From the NCBI GenBank assembly GCA_000711775.1, contig ARYC01001907.1:18279-82278 (forward strand): 64,000 bases of DNA, in the 5' to 3' direction. The position numbers were made by a program, and so were the translations under genes. Shown here in pieces: positions 1 through 12,002 of this stretch. The notes beneath the pieces were generated by a model that was given only the letters and a program-made list of their open reading frames with translations, ran no database searches and was not told the DNA's origin. Numbering within the stretch: the stretch's first letter is position 1; each line of letters opens with the position of its first letter. The DNA is from Oxytricha trifallax (lineage: Eukaryota > Ciliophora > Spirotrichea > Sporadotrichida > Oxytrichidae).

Positions 1-122
1 CGTCAGTGTGACTTCCCGACGTCACCTGTGACCTCCTGACGTCAGTGTGACTTCCTGACGTCACCTGTGACTGGAGGACGTCATCTGTGACTGGAGGACG
101 TCATCTGTGACTGGAGGACGTC
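1..122. repeat. 20-bp tandem satellite at the window edge
   Basis: Units of about 20 bp of the form GACGTCATCTGTGACTGGAG repeat head to tail. The last three units are almost identical; the earlier ones differ (for example CTTCC or CTCCT in place of CTGGAG). Each unit contains the palindrome GACGTC. The array probably continues left of the window. It is much richer in GC than the following DNA and shows no coding sense. Confidence 0.85.
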
Positions 123-299
123 AATACCCAATATTTGTACTATCTCCCTCTCTTTATTTTTATAAATAGAATCGGTGTCTTTTTTCCAAAGATATACCTA
201 TGAGAAATTTTAATTCCAAAATTTCTTTATTTGCTTATTTAATTTAATTTTTTTATTCGAAATATACATTTCCTTTTTATTAATTTGAACGAAAATCTT

Positions 300-945
300 T
301 AAATATTTAATGAGTAATCTCAATTAATTTTTTCTTATCACTATTAATTAATCAAACCACATATTTAATATGTGACTTATTTCTGAATAAGTCTTGACGT
401 GGCAACTTTGATTATTAGAATACTAAAGTCCAAAAACTTCTGCAAACCTGATTTTTCTCATTATCACCATTCCCTGCGTCAAGATGTTTTATTGAAGGTC
501 GCACTCGATCTCAGCTCGTAGAGTTCAGTACCTCTGGGATCACAGGAATAAAATTCTGCTAGGCCAGCCGCTTCTGTGAACGTAATCTCTATCCTTTCGC
601 CGTTGTAGCTTTGTACCCATCCTAGGAAAAAGATAATAACCACCCGTTGGCATGTATTATTTTTTCGTCATCTCATTTTAAAGGCTGAGCACCACCTTCA
701 TCCTGCTCCTTATTACATAGGAAGCCAAACTCAATGCAGGAAGCTTATCCATGCTAGGAGACTGTTAATGAGGAGTCCGCTCGAGGAGCGTAGGAACTCA
801 CCAGTTGAACCAAGCCGACTAACCCCTTATGTAATGAACCTGACAACCCCTTTCCTTCCCTCAGAAGGCCTTAGTATAGTAGAAAACTTTATTAGAAAGC
901 GTCAGCTTTCCTTACTAATTAAATAATAATAATAACGAAATCTTT
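300..945 (+). repeat. Dispersed repeat family, copy A
   Basis: This ~600-bp block matches 47330-47935 in the same orientation and 33005-33620 in reverse. Shared landmarks in order are TCACTATTAATTAATCAAACC, GTGGCAACT or ATGGCAACT, GCCGTTGTAGCTT, CATCC(T/A)AGGA, GCTGAGCACCAC, AGGCCTTAGT and TTTATTAGAAAG. In this copy the right end has a GAAAGC/GCTTTC hairpin followed by an (AAT)n stretch near 920-940, as at the 3' ends of some non-LTR retroposons. No long frame is conserved among the three copies, so a non-autonomous element is the simplest reading. Orientation is given as if the AAT tail were the 3' end. Confidence 0.7.
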
Positions 946-1077
946 AATTTTGTAAAATTAAAGGTAGGTTTTCTCTAAATATTTATTTGTGCAGCTGTAA
1001 AATTAAGTTAATATTTATTATTTTGATGAATTTTATACATTTTTATTATATAAAAAATATCTAAAGGAATGTAGTGA

Positions 1078-1114
<37 letters not shown>

Positions 1115-1959
1115 TCATGTTTATTATCAATAAACCTATGATTAAATGCCATTAGCTATTTTCTAATATTAGCGAGATATGTTTGAAGGCCTGTCTAATT
1201 ATAATTTTAAATATAATATATTAATTATTTTGATTGTATTAATATCAAATTATGCAGTTTTCTTCAATTTTCTTATTCCAAACTTTTACTAGTATTAATT
1301 GAGCGAATTAATCTTCATTTTAACTATTAATATTTAGAGAAATAAATCAAAATAAATCAAAAAAATATATATTCTGCATATTGCCAATAATATTGAAATA
1401 TGATTACAAAAATCAAAAACTTTAACAAAATTCTCAGTGGTTCAAAGTGCAAGAAAGATCTGTATAAAAGAGAGTAATTAAGGTTTTTAAAATTATGAAT
1501 ATATATCTATTAAATAATCATATAGTTTTAAAACCATACGGGGCAGTTGAATAAAGTCTATAATAAAAAATGAGAGTTCACATTCATTTTAAATTTATAG
1601 TAAATCTTGGTTTTATCTCATATCTATGATAAAATGATTGTCCCGCGAGTTAAATTCTTTTTCATACATGAAATTTTAATAAAACATTTTTCATATTTTT
1701 AACACAAAACTCATGAATTTCAAAAATTTTCATTAATTATCATGATTTTAAAAAGTTCTGCATTAATTCCTTTATTATTTTGGGATGTTTTAATTTAATC
1801 TTTAGTTAAAACCCCAAGATTAAAATTTAATGAAAATCTGTGAATGATAAATTAATCAAATACGAGCTCTATACATAAATCTAATCTGAATCACCCTTCA
1901 TCTTTTTACAATCTTATCATAGTACTTCCTCTCATCTCTGGACATATTTTAGTGCCCGT
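946..1959. other. AT-rich DNA without recognised genes
   Basis: Very AT-rich sequence with a (TA)n run near 1080-1110. I see no recognisable coding tract, RNA gene or mobile-element end here. Confidence 0.6.
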
Positions 1960-2366
1960 CACATGATCTTTTTATATTTAGCTCTGTATCTCCTGCAGGT
2001 GCCACTACAGATGCCCCTTAGTCGTCTCGTTGAACCAACAGTGGGTGAAATGCTTAATGATTATTCTGGGAGCCCTAAGATTCTACAGGAAAACTGCCTT
2101 CAATTTCGTGTACTCCTTGGATCTGGTTGGAATGGGAGTTATAGTCAATGGGGCTGGATTTGATGAGGTGCTGCTGTATTTCACGGACCAGGAGCTTCAT
2201 GTTGAAGGGCGTGGACCAAGGTCACGACCCTATTTCATGCGAACTTGATATCGTCCAGATCCTCCACAGGATTCCGAGCTCGTCGGAGAGACTATCATAT
2301 GTGGGAACGTCCTTCATTTATTGTATGATTATGTGGAAGCTGCAGACATTGCTGAATCAAGTATAG
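1960..2366 (+). pseudogene. Coding-like tract upstream of a piwi-like fragment
   Basis: Base composition rises sharply against the surrounding AT-rich DNA. Two overlapping plus-strand frames give protein-like strings, for example FDEVLLYFTDQELHVEGRG near 2155-2215, but no single frame stays open across the block. It lies directly upstream of the piwi-like fragment at 2440-2890 on the same strand and could be an earlier piece of the same decayed gene. I cannot match it to a named domain. It has no counterpart next to the second piwi-like relic at 28160-30190. Confidence 0.35.
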
Positions 2367-2439
2367 GTTGCCTTCATTAGCTTTTTTATCTCTGATTTAA
2401 CTATATTACTAGTATTTGAAACTTTTGATTATAACTATG

Positions 2440-2890
2440 ATTTAATAATTAATAATAGGGTGTGATTTTAAATATACAGATTGGGATTTAATTGGCCTAT
2501 TAAAAATTAAAGTATTAAAAGCTGACCTACTTACCAAATCAGTTTTGCAGACGAATTGAAAAAAAAATGCGACATTGTGCACTTCCAAGTATACTCTTTC
2601 GATAGGCCTTGGAAATTGCATTAGCTGTAAACGAACTCCACAGACAAGTACTCCCCATGCTGAAATAATGCAATATATAAAAAATCCTGGTTTGGTCAAA
2701 TATTCGGAGAGTCATGAATGGTGGCTGAATTGGAAGGCGGTCTTAAATGGATGTGGACTTACAGAAATCAAACATCCTGCGGTTTGAATGCCTCAAAACA
2801 TTGACCAGTGAGCTGACGAACGCGCCTAAGAGCCATTTCATGTCAAATTTCGAGAGTTGCTTCGCCAGGGCCATAGCGCATATTAAATTT
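2440..2890 (+). pseudogene. Piwi-like gene fragment (inverted partial duplicate)
   Basis: The block aligns base by base, with indels, to the reverse complement of about 29740-30190, which runs into recognisable MID and PIWI domains. The alignment covers coding and flanking AT-rich bases alike: the intron- or IES-like stretch AATTGGCCTATTAAAAATT, an acceptor-like TTTTGCAG before ACGAATTG, then TGGTTTGGTCAAATATT and ACATTGACCAGTGAG. Read with TAA and TAG as Gln, the end gives NIDQ, TGA, then ADERAQEPFHVKFRELLRQG. The other copy gives SIDQ, TGA, then VCEHACEIYRFKIQQLHGQG. In Piwi proteins a tryptophan (motif xLDNW) sits at the TGA column just before the MID domain. The fragment stops near 2890 before the PIWI domain. 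It is a relic, not a working gene. Confidence 0.65.
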
Positions 2891-5800
2891 ATTTTTTAAA
2901 AAAAAGCTGAATTGAATCAGGCTCTTTTGCTTTTATTTCAATAGCATCGTAATTAGAATTTAAGAAGTGGATTTATATTTATAAAGTTAATATTCATATA
3001 AACTAAATTAATCTAGCATCTTAAACTGATTATTTAAATCAGCACAATATTTTTGGAGAGAATTTTTCCTCAATTTATGCTTGAAAACTCTAACTTTAAA
3101 GCCTCATAAACTATTAGCACATTAATTAATTCTGGCCAAGTAAGAAGAGAGTTTATAAATTTGTCGATGCCGCTGATATAAATTATTGCTGTTATTGTTG
3201 ATGAAGTAGAGGTTTAAGTAAATGCATTCATGACATACAATAAGTAATCTTTATTTGTCATAGTTACCATCGAAAATGATGCTAGGAACCATAGGTTTGG
3301 TAAGGTTCCTATAAATTTTAATGATAAAAAATGATGATTTATAGGAGAATTGAGGAAATAAGCTTGCTTGCCCAAATGAATATGAGAAATATAATGTATT
3401 CTGCCTGACTCCTGGCTCCGAAATTCTCTTGCCTGACTCCTGGCTCCGACCATAACTCTCCTATATCTATAAAGTAATGTAAGTATAAAGCAAATTATTG
3501 CTTGTATCCATCATATTATTCCTCTTATGTGTAGGCATATAAACCATTTTCATTAAGTTTTCTTTATTATAAATAAATTAAACTTACCTTATTATTAATA
3601 ATTAAAATCTGATCAGTACATAATTAGATACAATACTAATGAAAGCCAATCAGGATATATGCAATAGACTCATGAATCCAAAAATTAAATCAGAATTTAA
3701 GTAAGTTTTCATTATTTACAGAAAACTTTCATAATTGTATATAACTCAAATTGATACCTATGCTCCTAATTATATAAAGTAACTAAAATTACAAAGTTTT
3801 ATATAAAAATTGTGAAGATGGAGGATTATAGATTGATGTTATTTAAAATAACATTATTAAATAAAATTATTAAATGAAAATAAGTTCATCACCATCTCAA
3901 GATGGAACCTTAAAGGATATATATTTTGTTTAATCATAGTTAATAAGTTAAGAATTTAGCATTATATTTTAAATATATCATAATTATAACTAATAGGTTT
4001 CTTAAGACACATACTTGGCCTTGGCTAAGACAAATTAACTTTTCATATTATATGTCATGATTGCCTGCACGAGTACTGATTGCGATTTCTGATTGTTAAA
4101 AATGAAGATTAAATAATGATGCTTTATAAAGTATAATATGATTTAAATTAGGTTAATATAAAATATGGAATTCTAATTATAAATTACTTATTATTAAAAA
4201 ATTAATAATATAGAATCTTTCAATATTTTGTTGATTCAAATAATCCAATGAGATCATTCTAAAATGTAATTGAAATCATAAATTAAAGGACATTAAAAAG
4301 AGGATGTTTATTTGGAGAAAAATAAATTAAAAATTCTAACTTTATTAATTGCTAATAATTGTATTTTTGTTTATTTTTTTATATTAAAAGGCTATAAATA
4401 TTTTTATACCAAATTATTAATATACAATGTAATATACATTTTTAATATGAAATTTTTTTTATTTTTAATTGAATACCTTAAACTAATGAGAGAAAAAAAT
4501 TGGAGCAATTAAATTGTTTTTATTGATAAACCAAGTCTATATGAGTATGAGGCTAACTTTCTATGTCCTCCACTCACTTGTTTATCTCAAAGGTACATCT
4601 AATTCAGGAATTAAATTCTTATATCTTTAATTACTATAAATATGACAATTTGCTTCGACCTGACAATCTCTGCTTATATTGTTCAATTAAATATTTTCTC
4701 GAGAAACCAATTGCCTTTTCATTATTTTATTAAATTACCTCATATAAAGTCTTGAAGTTAACTATTTAAACTACTAAGTAGGAGTTAATGTTTTGTTCGC
4801 TTGTATCTTAATTAAATGTTGTTAGTAGTAATTCGCTTGTCTTAAGTATTTATTCCCTCTACTATATTGCTTTGGGGTATTACATTATATCTATGTCTAA
4901 TAAATGCTACTAAATTTTCTTCGAATTGCTTTTTGTCAAATTTAGTAAGATAATTTTTGTGTATAGGTTTTGGGGAATAAGGAGTCTATATTATTTGTGT
5001 ATATCATAACCAAAAATTTATAATAGATGCTCTAGGAAATAAATGTTATACGCAGAGTTGTGAAACATAAGCCTGCTGGACAACTACTGTTGATTGTAAG
5101 AATGTTAAAATAATTTTAAGTAAATTTCTTCTATTTAATAAGGATAAATTTAAGATAACTCAAATTCAATAATTGTACTAATGAGTTCCTATGTAATTTT
5201 TAATAAAGCATTTTAACTAACTTTAACGGATTTAGGCAATAGACTTTGATTAACAAAGACATTAATTTAGTCTATATCCTTACAAAGGTTTGAATTTCAA
5301 AACTATAATCTGAATAATATTATGTTGAATGGAAGGAGTTAATACTATATTCCAGATCATTTAGTTTCTAAAGTTATGGTAATATTATTCATTAATAGAA
5401 TATTTGTTGAAATAATTATTTTAGATTGTTAGCAAGTTAAGTGTAGCTATATTTATCCATCAATTCCAACAGAGGAATTGAATATAATAATGCAATAAAT
5501 TAACTTACAGTAAGCTCAATTATTTAATAATTATGATAGTAGGTAAAGTTTAAAACCCCAGCTGCTATATCAGCGATACTAATTCCTTATGGTATAAATT
5601 ATTAATGGTCTTTTACTTTTTTAATTTATTCTAAGGCTTACTTCTCATTTCAAATGAAATAAATTGCTTAAAGCATAAATTATCATTCTGAACTCATAAT
5701 TGATTTATCTCAGTCTCTTCTCATTCTGTGCTAAATTTAAGACCCCCCTTAGTCTCCCTGTTTCGATTTGATAATAGAATTATTTAATAGGAAATATTGA

Positions 5801-7716
5801 AAAATTATTTTCGAAAATTTATTTAACTTAGGTTTTTTTCCATATTTTCAAAGTAACAAACTATAAAAATTGATTTTTGCATTTATTTAGATTAAATTGT
5901 CCTCACGATGAATTTATTTATGATATACTTTTATTAAATAACGTTAAGCTCTTTCTAATTTCAAATTAACTATTTATTTTTGCTTAAAATCTTCCAGTTG
6001 GATGACCTTTCTTCATTTATATGATATATGTAATTCAAATTGTGTTGCCCAATCAGCAGCTGCACCTTATAATAAATACGTTGATAAAATAAATAGTGAA
6101 ACAAATTAAAATTAATCATATATCTAATTCACCGTAATTCTATAAAAAATTTTAACAATATATATATATATATATATGTGAGATATTAATTAATAAAATT
6201 ATAGCTTATCTAATATAATATAAATAAAATAGAATTGAATTGGGGAAGAAACTAAAAAATAAATACATAATTTATAAATATAATATATTAATTGGGATTT
6301 ATTAGAGTGGCTTGTAGATCAAACTAGATTAGTGTGACTAATCGTTATGTATAATAGTGTCTCAGCTACATGTACTTCTCCCCTGATTGATGCTATTGCG
6401 AAATGTTAATACTTTTTTGACACATTTTACATACTGACTCCCCTAAATCTTCATTTTGTTATAGGGCGATTTAACACATTTCACTGTGGATTTTAATTTA
6501 AGATATACGGATTCATCATTAATGCTTTTTATTTTAGATTATTAAATTAATTCAATTAAATATTTATATTTCAGTTTAACATTTGACATATTTGAAACCT
6601 GCCAAAACTGATCCACTAAGGTATACGGTATATGAGTAATCATTATTTTGAATTTCAGTTAAAATTCTTAGATATATATACTTTACTATGCAATTCATAA
6701 CAAAGAAATTTAATTATTAAAGAAATAAATTAAAATAAATTTAATTATAGAGTAAATTAATAATTTTATAATAAATAAATACTTACAAAGTAAAAATTAC
6801 TTAATAATTTAATGTTAATTTTAAATTAATAGATAAATTATCAATCTCGTGTTTATATTAGAGGATAACTCTATAAAATAGTTTTAATAAATATTTTTAT
6901 TAATTAAGGAATCAAAATTTTCTTTTAAATTCTTCTTATTCTATCTAGATATATATAACTTAATCATTTAAAATAATTGGATTCATGATTTTATTACAAC
7001 GATAACTTATTACCCAAAAAAATAGCTAAAGTCAGGTCTAGATAGAACAAAAATCCATTTAACCTCGATTTCTATCAATTCTATATAAAACTATGGATAA
7101 TTCAAATAAAAACTTGAGATATATATTTCTTTATACTGATTCACTTAAACTGTAGAAGCAATTAGTTTATACATAAATATATAAGTCTTAAATAAATTAT
7201 TAAAGTATATCAAAGTATATTAAGAATGGCACATATGAAATTAATTATATATTATAATACTTCATCGCCAACTGTATAAAAGTTTGCGATGCATCTAAAA
7301 GTTGGATATGAAGCAAAATATTATTATAATTAATCTGTAATAATAATAAATTTGAATCTGAATGAAGGAATTTATAAGTTATATCTAATGTTTATTAAAG
7401 TAAAAGGTCTTAATGGAGTGCAGAACTATTATTCTATCACAGCATTCAAAAGTAACGCGGATTGCATACATTAAAGATTTACTAATCTGGTTTCACCTGC
7501 GCATCTTCAGCTTCGTAGTAATCAGAGGTGCTAACTTGTCCGTGTTTTTTTATGTGATAGACTCCATGAAGTACTGTATTCTTGAGAATTTGAGATCGAT
7601 TATAATACTGAAGGGTAAAGTAGCTGACTGGGATATAAATATTAAGTGTCATATCTGAGTACTACAGCGGTTAAATATGAAAGGGTGAAACCGGATAAGT
7701 CAATGTGCATTAAATT
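2891..7716. other. Long AT-rich tract, no recognised gene
   Basis: About 4.8 kb of AT-rich sequence. A short coding-like patch at 3214-3470 contains two copies of TTGCCTGACTCCTGGCTCCGA-type sequence in tandem near 3400-3451. A GC-richer patch at 7413-7658, just before the old TBE, stays open for 81 codons but matches nothing I recognise. A (TA)n run lies near 6160. The remainder looks like unconstrained germline spacer. Confidence 0.5.
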
Positions 7717-7924
7717 TTACCAAAGCCACTTAAATATATGTTTCGGGATATGGATTTGATTTTTAGGGTTTAAATGGGGTTAGTACAGAAATTATGACAG
7801 CTTGCAAAAATGAGAAATAGAAAATAGCGATTTTTAAGAAATATTTATGATGTGAAATATTTAGATTTATTGCTTAACCAGGTATTGTATTAATATTTAC
7901 ATAAAATTTCTCAAACCACTAATA

Positions 7925-8800
7925 TATTGTGCGATTGTAAAGCTGTTGTGTAAATGTTCTTCAATTGTGATGTATCACTGCTTGCTCGCAGCTGAGCATT
8001 TCAATTCTGACTCTTGATAACATCTATAAGAAGGTAAAAGTTCTCTTAGCAGCATATTGAATACTTTTGCGACTCTAAAATTTTAAAGTATTAAGCACAC
8101 TTTCCACTTGAATAGCGAACTGTAATGTTTCATCGCAAGTTTTTTAAAATGCATATTACTCCTTAGACTATAAATTGAAGAATGGTATTACTCTCAAGAG
8201 TGTAAAAAAATGAAGAGAATAATTTATTTTACAGTGCCAAAATATAGTAAGTAATTAAAACTATGTTTATGATTGAGTTATTGATAAAAACATCAATTTC
8301 ATACATGCTGATGAAGCGGTGTTTACGTTCAACATCTTTTTTAATAATTCTTGGTACTAGAATTATTATAATAACATAGAAGTATATGCCTAAAAAGTGA
8401 ATGTTGCAACTTTTGCAATTTTTGCTGGTATTAGTGAAGATTCATTCGAGAAAATTATGCAATTCATCCTCAATCTATTAATGCAGTAAATAGAGCAATT
8501 AAATATGCTAAGAGATAGGTATAGCAATCCTGTTTGTTGATAAAATTTCATTCCCTAAGACTAAGAAGTCTATGAAATTTCATAAAGAGTTGTGGATAAC
8601 TCTTGATAACAGTCTTCAATTTAATGGAATAGAATTCTACTGGAGTTAAATCGAGACTTACTACACAAAATTCTTACTGTATCACTTAATGCATGATCTA
8701 CCAATTGATAAAGAATACCTAAAACAGAGTAGTATCTAGAGATTGGGAAAAGATTAGACTACGGTATGTGCAAAGAAAGGGACAATGAATGTTTATTAAT
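7925..8800 (+). pseudogene. TBE transposase relic (copy 0)
   Basis: This aligns along its length with the transposase at 14053-14967. Recognisable landmarks are the N-terminal GTAAAGCTGTTGTGTAAATG, the first-aspartate region ATACATGCTGATGAAGC near 8300, the second-aspartate region TTTGTTGATAAAATTTC near 8535, and the glutamate region TTTAATGGAATAGAATTCTAC near 8620. The DDE scaffold codons can still be made out, but single-base losses break the frame several times. No product is expected. Confidence 0.8.
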
Positions 8801-9029
8801 ATGCTTTAGACTTAAATGAATGAATTAGTTAAATTATAAAACAAACGCTTTTAAGAATTAGGTTTCTCTTTCTTTTCCCCTCTTAAGTCTTGACAGACCC
8901 TAAGTTTCTTCAATTTGAAGCAGCACTTTTATCTATATTAATGTAATCATGTTATTAAATCTCTTTATGAAGTATATTGCTGACTTAATGAATGGTTTGA
9001 GACTTTCTCCCTGTTTTGATTTTTGTATT

Positions 9030-9382
9030 CTCTTTCATAAGGAAAAAGGAGTTCCAGGTTTCCCTAAAAAGTTATAATTCAAAGCATATTAAAAGGATAA
9101 GGATGCTCATTAAGCTAAGAAAAACAGGTCTCGCTAATAATTATGCCTTGGTTCTTTATTCTTATGGAGAATTAGATCAGCGATTAATGTTATATTCTTT
9201 AATTATTTATCTTATAATTTTTCTCTTGAAGTACCAAGAACACAAAAAAATAGAAGCTTATTTTAAACATGATCATCTTACCATGCTTAGTAATGTATCA
9301 ATAGAGATCTTCTTTTACTTCTGAATCTTGACATCCTTTCTTAAGCTTCAATCCTTTTCATTTTAACAATTATAAATTTCAT
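9030..9382 (-). pseudogene. TBE 22-kDa protein relic (copy 0)
   Basis: Position and sequence correspond to the minus-strand 22-kDa gene of copy 1 (15215-15799). Shared bases include CCAGGTTTCCCTAAA at its 3' end and CATCTTTGTTC at the start region. It is much shorter than the ~585 bp of copy 1, so an internal deletion has occurred, and the frame is broken. The family function is unknown; it is known only as the third TBE gene. Confidence 0.65.
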
Positions 9383-9921
9383 CTTTGTTCATCTATTTAT
9401 GAATGAATTTCATATTAAAATTTATAACCTTCTAAATCCTACTGTTAAAAGCTTACTCTTAAGTATGAACATCTTATAAGGTCAATACTGTAAAGTGAAA
9501 TGGATAAAGATTTGTTGAAGCTGTAACAAATTTCAAAAATGAAACTCCAATTTATCAATTTAGTAATTAATTTGTTTAGATTTAATTAGAGCTGGTGCTA
9601 AATATCTTTATTTAATTGGTTCCAATTTATTAGGGTTTTAATTTAATTAGTTCCTATTTATAAACTTATGAGAATTTAATTGAAAAGTTCCAACATTGTT
9701 CAAAACTTAATTGGAACATGTATTAACTTTAATTTTATCAGAGTTAATACCAAATTCAAAATTATTAAGTTAAAATATTTATAGTTATATGAATATAGAT
9801 ATATTGAAGTATTAAGCTAAAAACAAATCATTATTGCTGGTGTGGTGACTTCATCATAGTGTTACTGTAGCTTTAGAAAATCTAAGAGGTTTATAGTAGA
9901 AATTTAAATTTGAATTTAAAA

Positions 9922-11317
9922 ATGGCAGTCAAGTTAAAATGCAAAGCAATTTCACATGGAATTAGTAAATCATAAATTTTAATCCATTAAGAAACTTGAA
10001 ATTATTTACATTTAGAGGTATTCAGATTTATAATCTCTTAAATTTAAAAAAAATGCTACTATATGGGGATATTAAATAAGGAGTGGAGATAAGAGTTTAA
10101 ACATTAATAGAAGATGCTGAGACATTATAGGAACAGCTAAAGATTGAATAGATAAAATATTTAGATTCTAAGACTGCTAAAAGTTCTTCTCTATCGATTC
10201 CAGTTTTAAGAGACATATGAAAGAGATGGAAAGAGTAAGGTGTATTTAAGCATGATATAGTCGATTTCTAATGCTTATGCACGACTTTTGAGACATCTTA
10301 TACTCAGTAAACTAAAGTTAAGAAGCATGTGCAAAAATATTACCTTTGTGAGTTCTTGATTTAATATAAAGAGATTTAAAAAATTCGACAGCCAAGAGAA
10401 AATCAATAAAAATGAATGTCAAAGAGATCAGTAGAGAAGCTCAAGAGGTAAAACAAATAGGAATCGATGAACCAACCTATTGATAGAGCTGTTATCGTAT
10501 TTTTACAAGAGAGAACTATGTATCCTTATAATAAATGCAATTGCCTTTACATATAAACTTGCATTCTAATGCGAAGCTGTTTTTAGTTGTTTAGTATGCC
10601 TATAAGGGATATCCTTTAAGCTTTATACTTAAAAATGAGCAGTATTAAAATCAGTTTGCTCACGATTATATGGTATTTAGAGAGGCTTAAAGTAGAAATT
10701 GTAAGAACTTTCTTAAGCTATATTGTGTTATTTTAGGGTCTGAATTCATCACCTTGTGGCTTTATAAAGTTTGAAATGTATATTTGAGATTATTCATATC
10801 AAAACAAAATTCCAGATAACTTGAATGATATACTATCAAATTTTATAAAGGGATTCAGTATCTTCATTAAACTTGGATAAGTTTATAAAGGTTTGAAGTA
10901 TTATATTTTATGCCGAATCTTAAACTTTTTGAAGAAGTAGTAATCGATTTTATTAAAGCCTTAAGATAAGGTAACGTAACGTTAAAAAAGGTTCTTAGTC
11001 TTCTATTATACTTTCCAACAAGAGAGGAATGGACCAAAGATTCTATATAATGAGATTTTTTGGGCCTGTAACTGCAATTATATTAGAGTAAGATATGGAA
11101 AATATGTCTTACTCATGCACAAAATATGAGAAATAATCAATAAGTTAAGCAGAGAACCATTTAAAGTAAACTAATTTATGCCAATAAATATACAAATGTT
11201 GATAATATAATTGTAGAGCGCCAAATATCTTAGACAATTCTTAGATGACAAGCTTGAATCTCTAAGAAGGGGAAGATTCAGGGAATAAAGCAAAGACAAG
11301 CTGATAAATTTGTTTGA
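9922..11317 (+). pseudogene. TBE zinc-finger/kinase relic (copy 0)
   Basis: The start context AATTTAAAAATGGCAGTCAAG and the end context GATAAATTTGTTTGA correspond to the gene at 16359-17804. Between them the two C2H2 finger regions and the kinase catalytic loop can be aligned at DNA level, for example TTGGATAAGTTTATAAAGGTTTGAAG around 10870-10900, where the better copies encode GYVHRDLK. The histidine and aspartate of that motif are lost here. There are many frameshifts and no product is expected. Confidence 0.75.
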
Positions 11318-11531
11318 GTTAAGGTAATTAAATTCTTTAAATAAATATTTAACTCAAAAAGAGATTGCGTTTTCTACACTGACTCCAATAAAACGACAAC
11401 TATACCCTACAAATTAAATAATTAAAATGGTATTGAGATTTTGGGGTATTGTTTAATAATTTGACGGAGAAGCCATTGCCATTGTCATTTAAAGGCCCTT
11501 TCGAATGTCCACACATTAAGTAAAATTAAAT

Positions 11532-12002
11532 TTATGTAAATCGAACTATAAATTAATAATCAGAAATGTTTCTATTTATTTTTATACTAATCATTTAAAT
11601 TGAATAAAAAGGTACTCTATCTCGAAATTTTATTGATTTCGAGATAAAGTACCATAAAATATAATAAATTACTCTCATTATAAATGACTCAATATAAATA
11701 GCATTTAATTTTTAAATATTGAAATATTATTTATTTTAATATCGGATTATAAAAATATATTATAGATAAAATTATTATATACTATATATTCTTAATAATT
11801 TATTAGCATTCCATAATTTGAAAACATAATTCAATTTATATTGAGTATTTTATAATGAGAGTAATATATTATATTTTATGCTACATTATCTCGAAATCAA
11901 TACAATTTCGAGATAGAGTACCTTTTCATTCAATTTAAATGATTAGTATAAAAATAAATAGGAACATTTCTGATTATTAATTAATAGTTCGATTTATATA
12001 AC
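11532..12002. repeat. 470-bp element with ~170-bp inverted repeats and nested hairpins
   Basis: The left arm (from TATGTAAATCGAACTATAAA) and right arm (ending in TAGTTCGATTTATATAACA) are near-perfect inverted repeats of about 170 bp around a ~130-bp AT-rich centre. Each arm contains its own smaller hairpin, CTCTATCTCGAAAT...ATTTCGAGATA. No coding sequence is present. This organisation suggests a foldback or MITE-type element. It lies ~80 bp beyond the right end of the old TBE. Confidence 0.85.

Larger units (their letters stand above)
7717..11451 (+). mobile_element. Old, decayed TBE transposon (copy 0)
   Basis: It shares order and sequence with the better TBE at 13844-17943: a left terminal region (GATTTTTAGGGTTTAAATGGGGTTAGTA), transposase relic, opposite-strand 22-kDa relic, zinc-finger/k​inase relic, and a right end with ACTATACCCTACAAATTAA and GAGATTTTGGGGTATTG. 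The telomere-like end is degraded to a single TTTTGGGG on the right and is unrecognisable on the left. All three genes carry many frameshifts and stops, and the element is about 350 bp shorter than the complete copy. It is an inactive insertion clearly older than copies 1 and 3. The ends are set by alignment to copy 1 and are uncertain by some tens of bases. Confidence 0.85.

Noticed and set aside
1081-1110. (TA)n tract, and similar tracts near 6160, 31750, 50645 and 51055
   Set aside because: Simple-sequence runs are common in this AT-rich DNA and give no evidence of function by themselves.
4312-4512. 66-codon plus-strand frame (and others such as 9016-9324, 12538-12798, 36359-36553)
   Set aside because: These are low-complexity translations of AT-rich DNA or the antisense of TBE relics, with no protein-like conservation.
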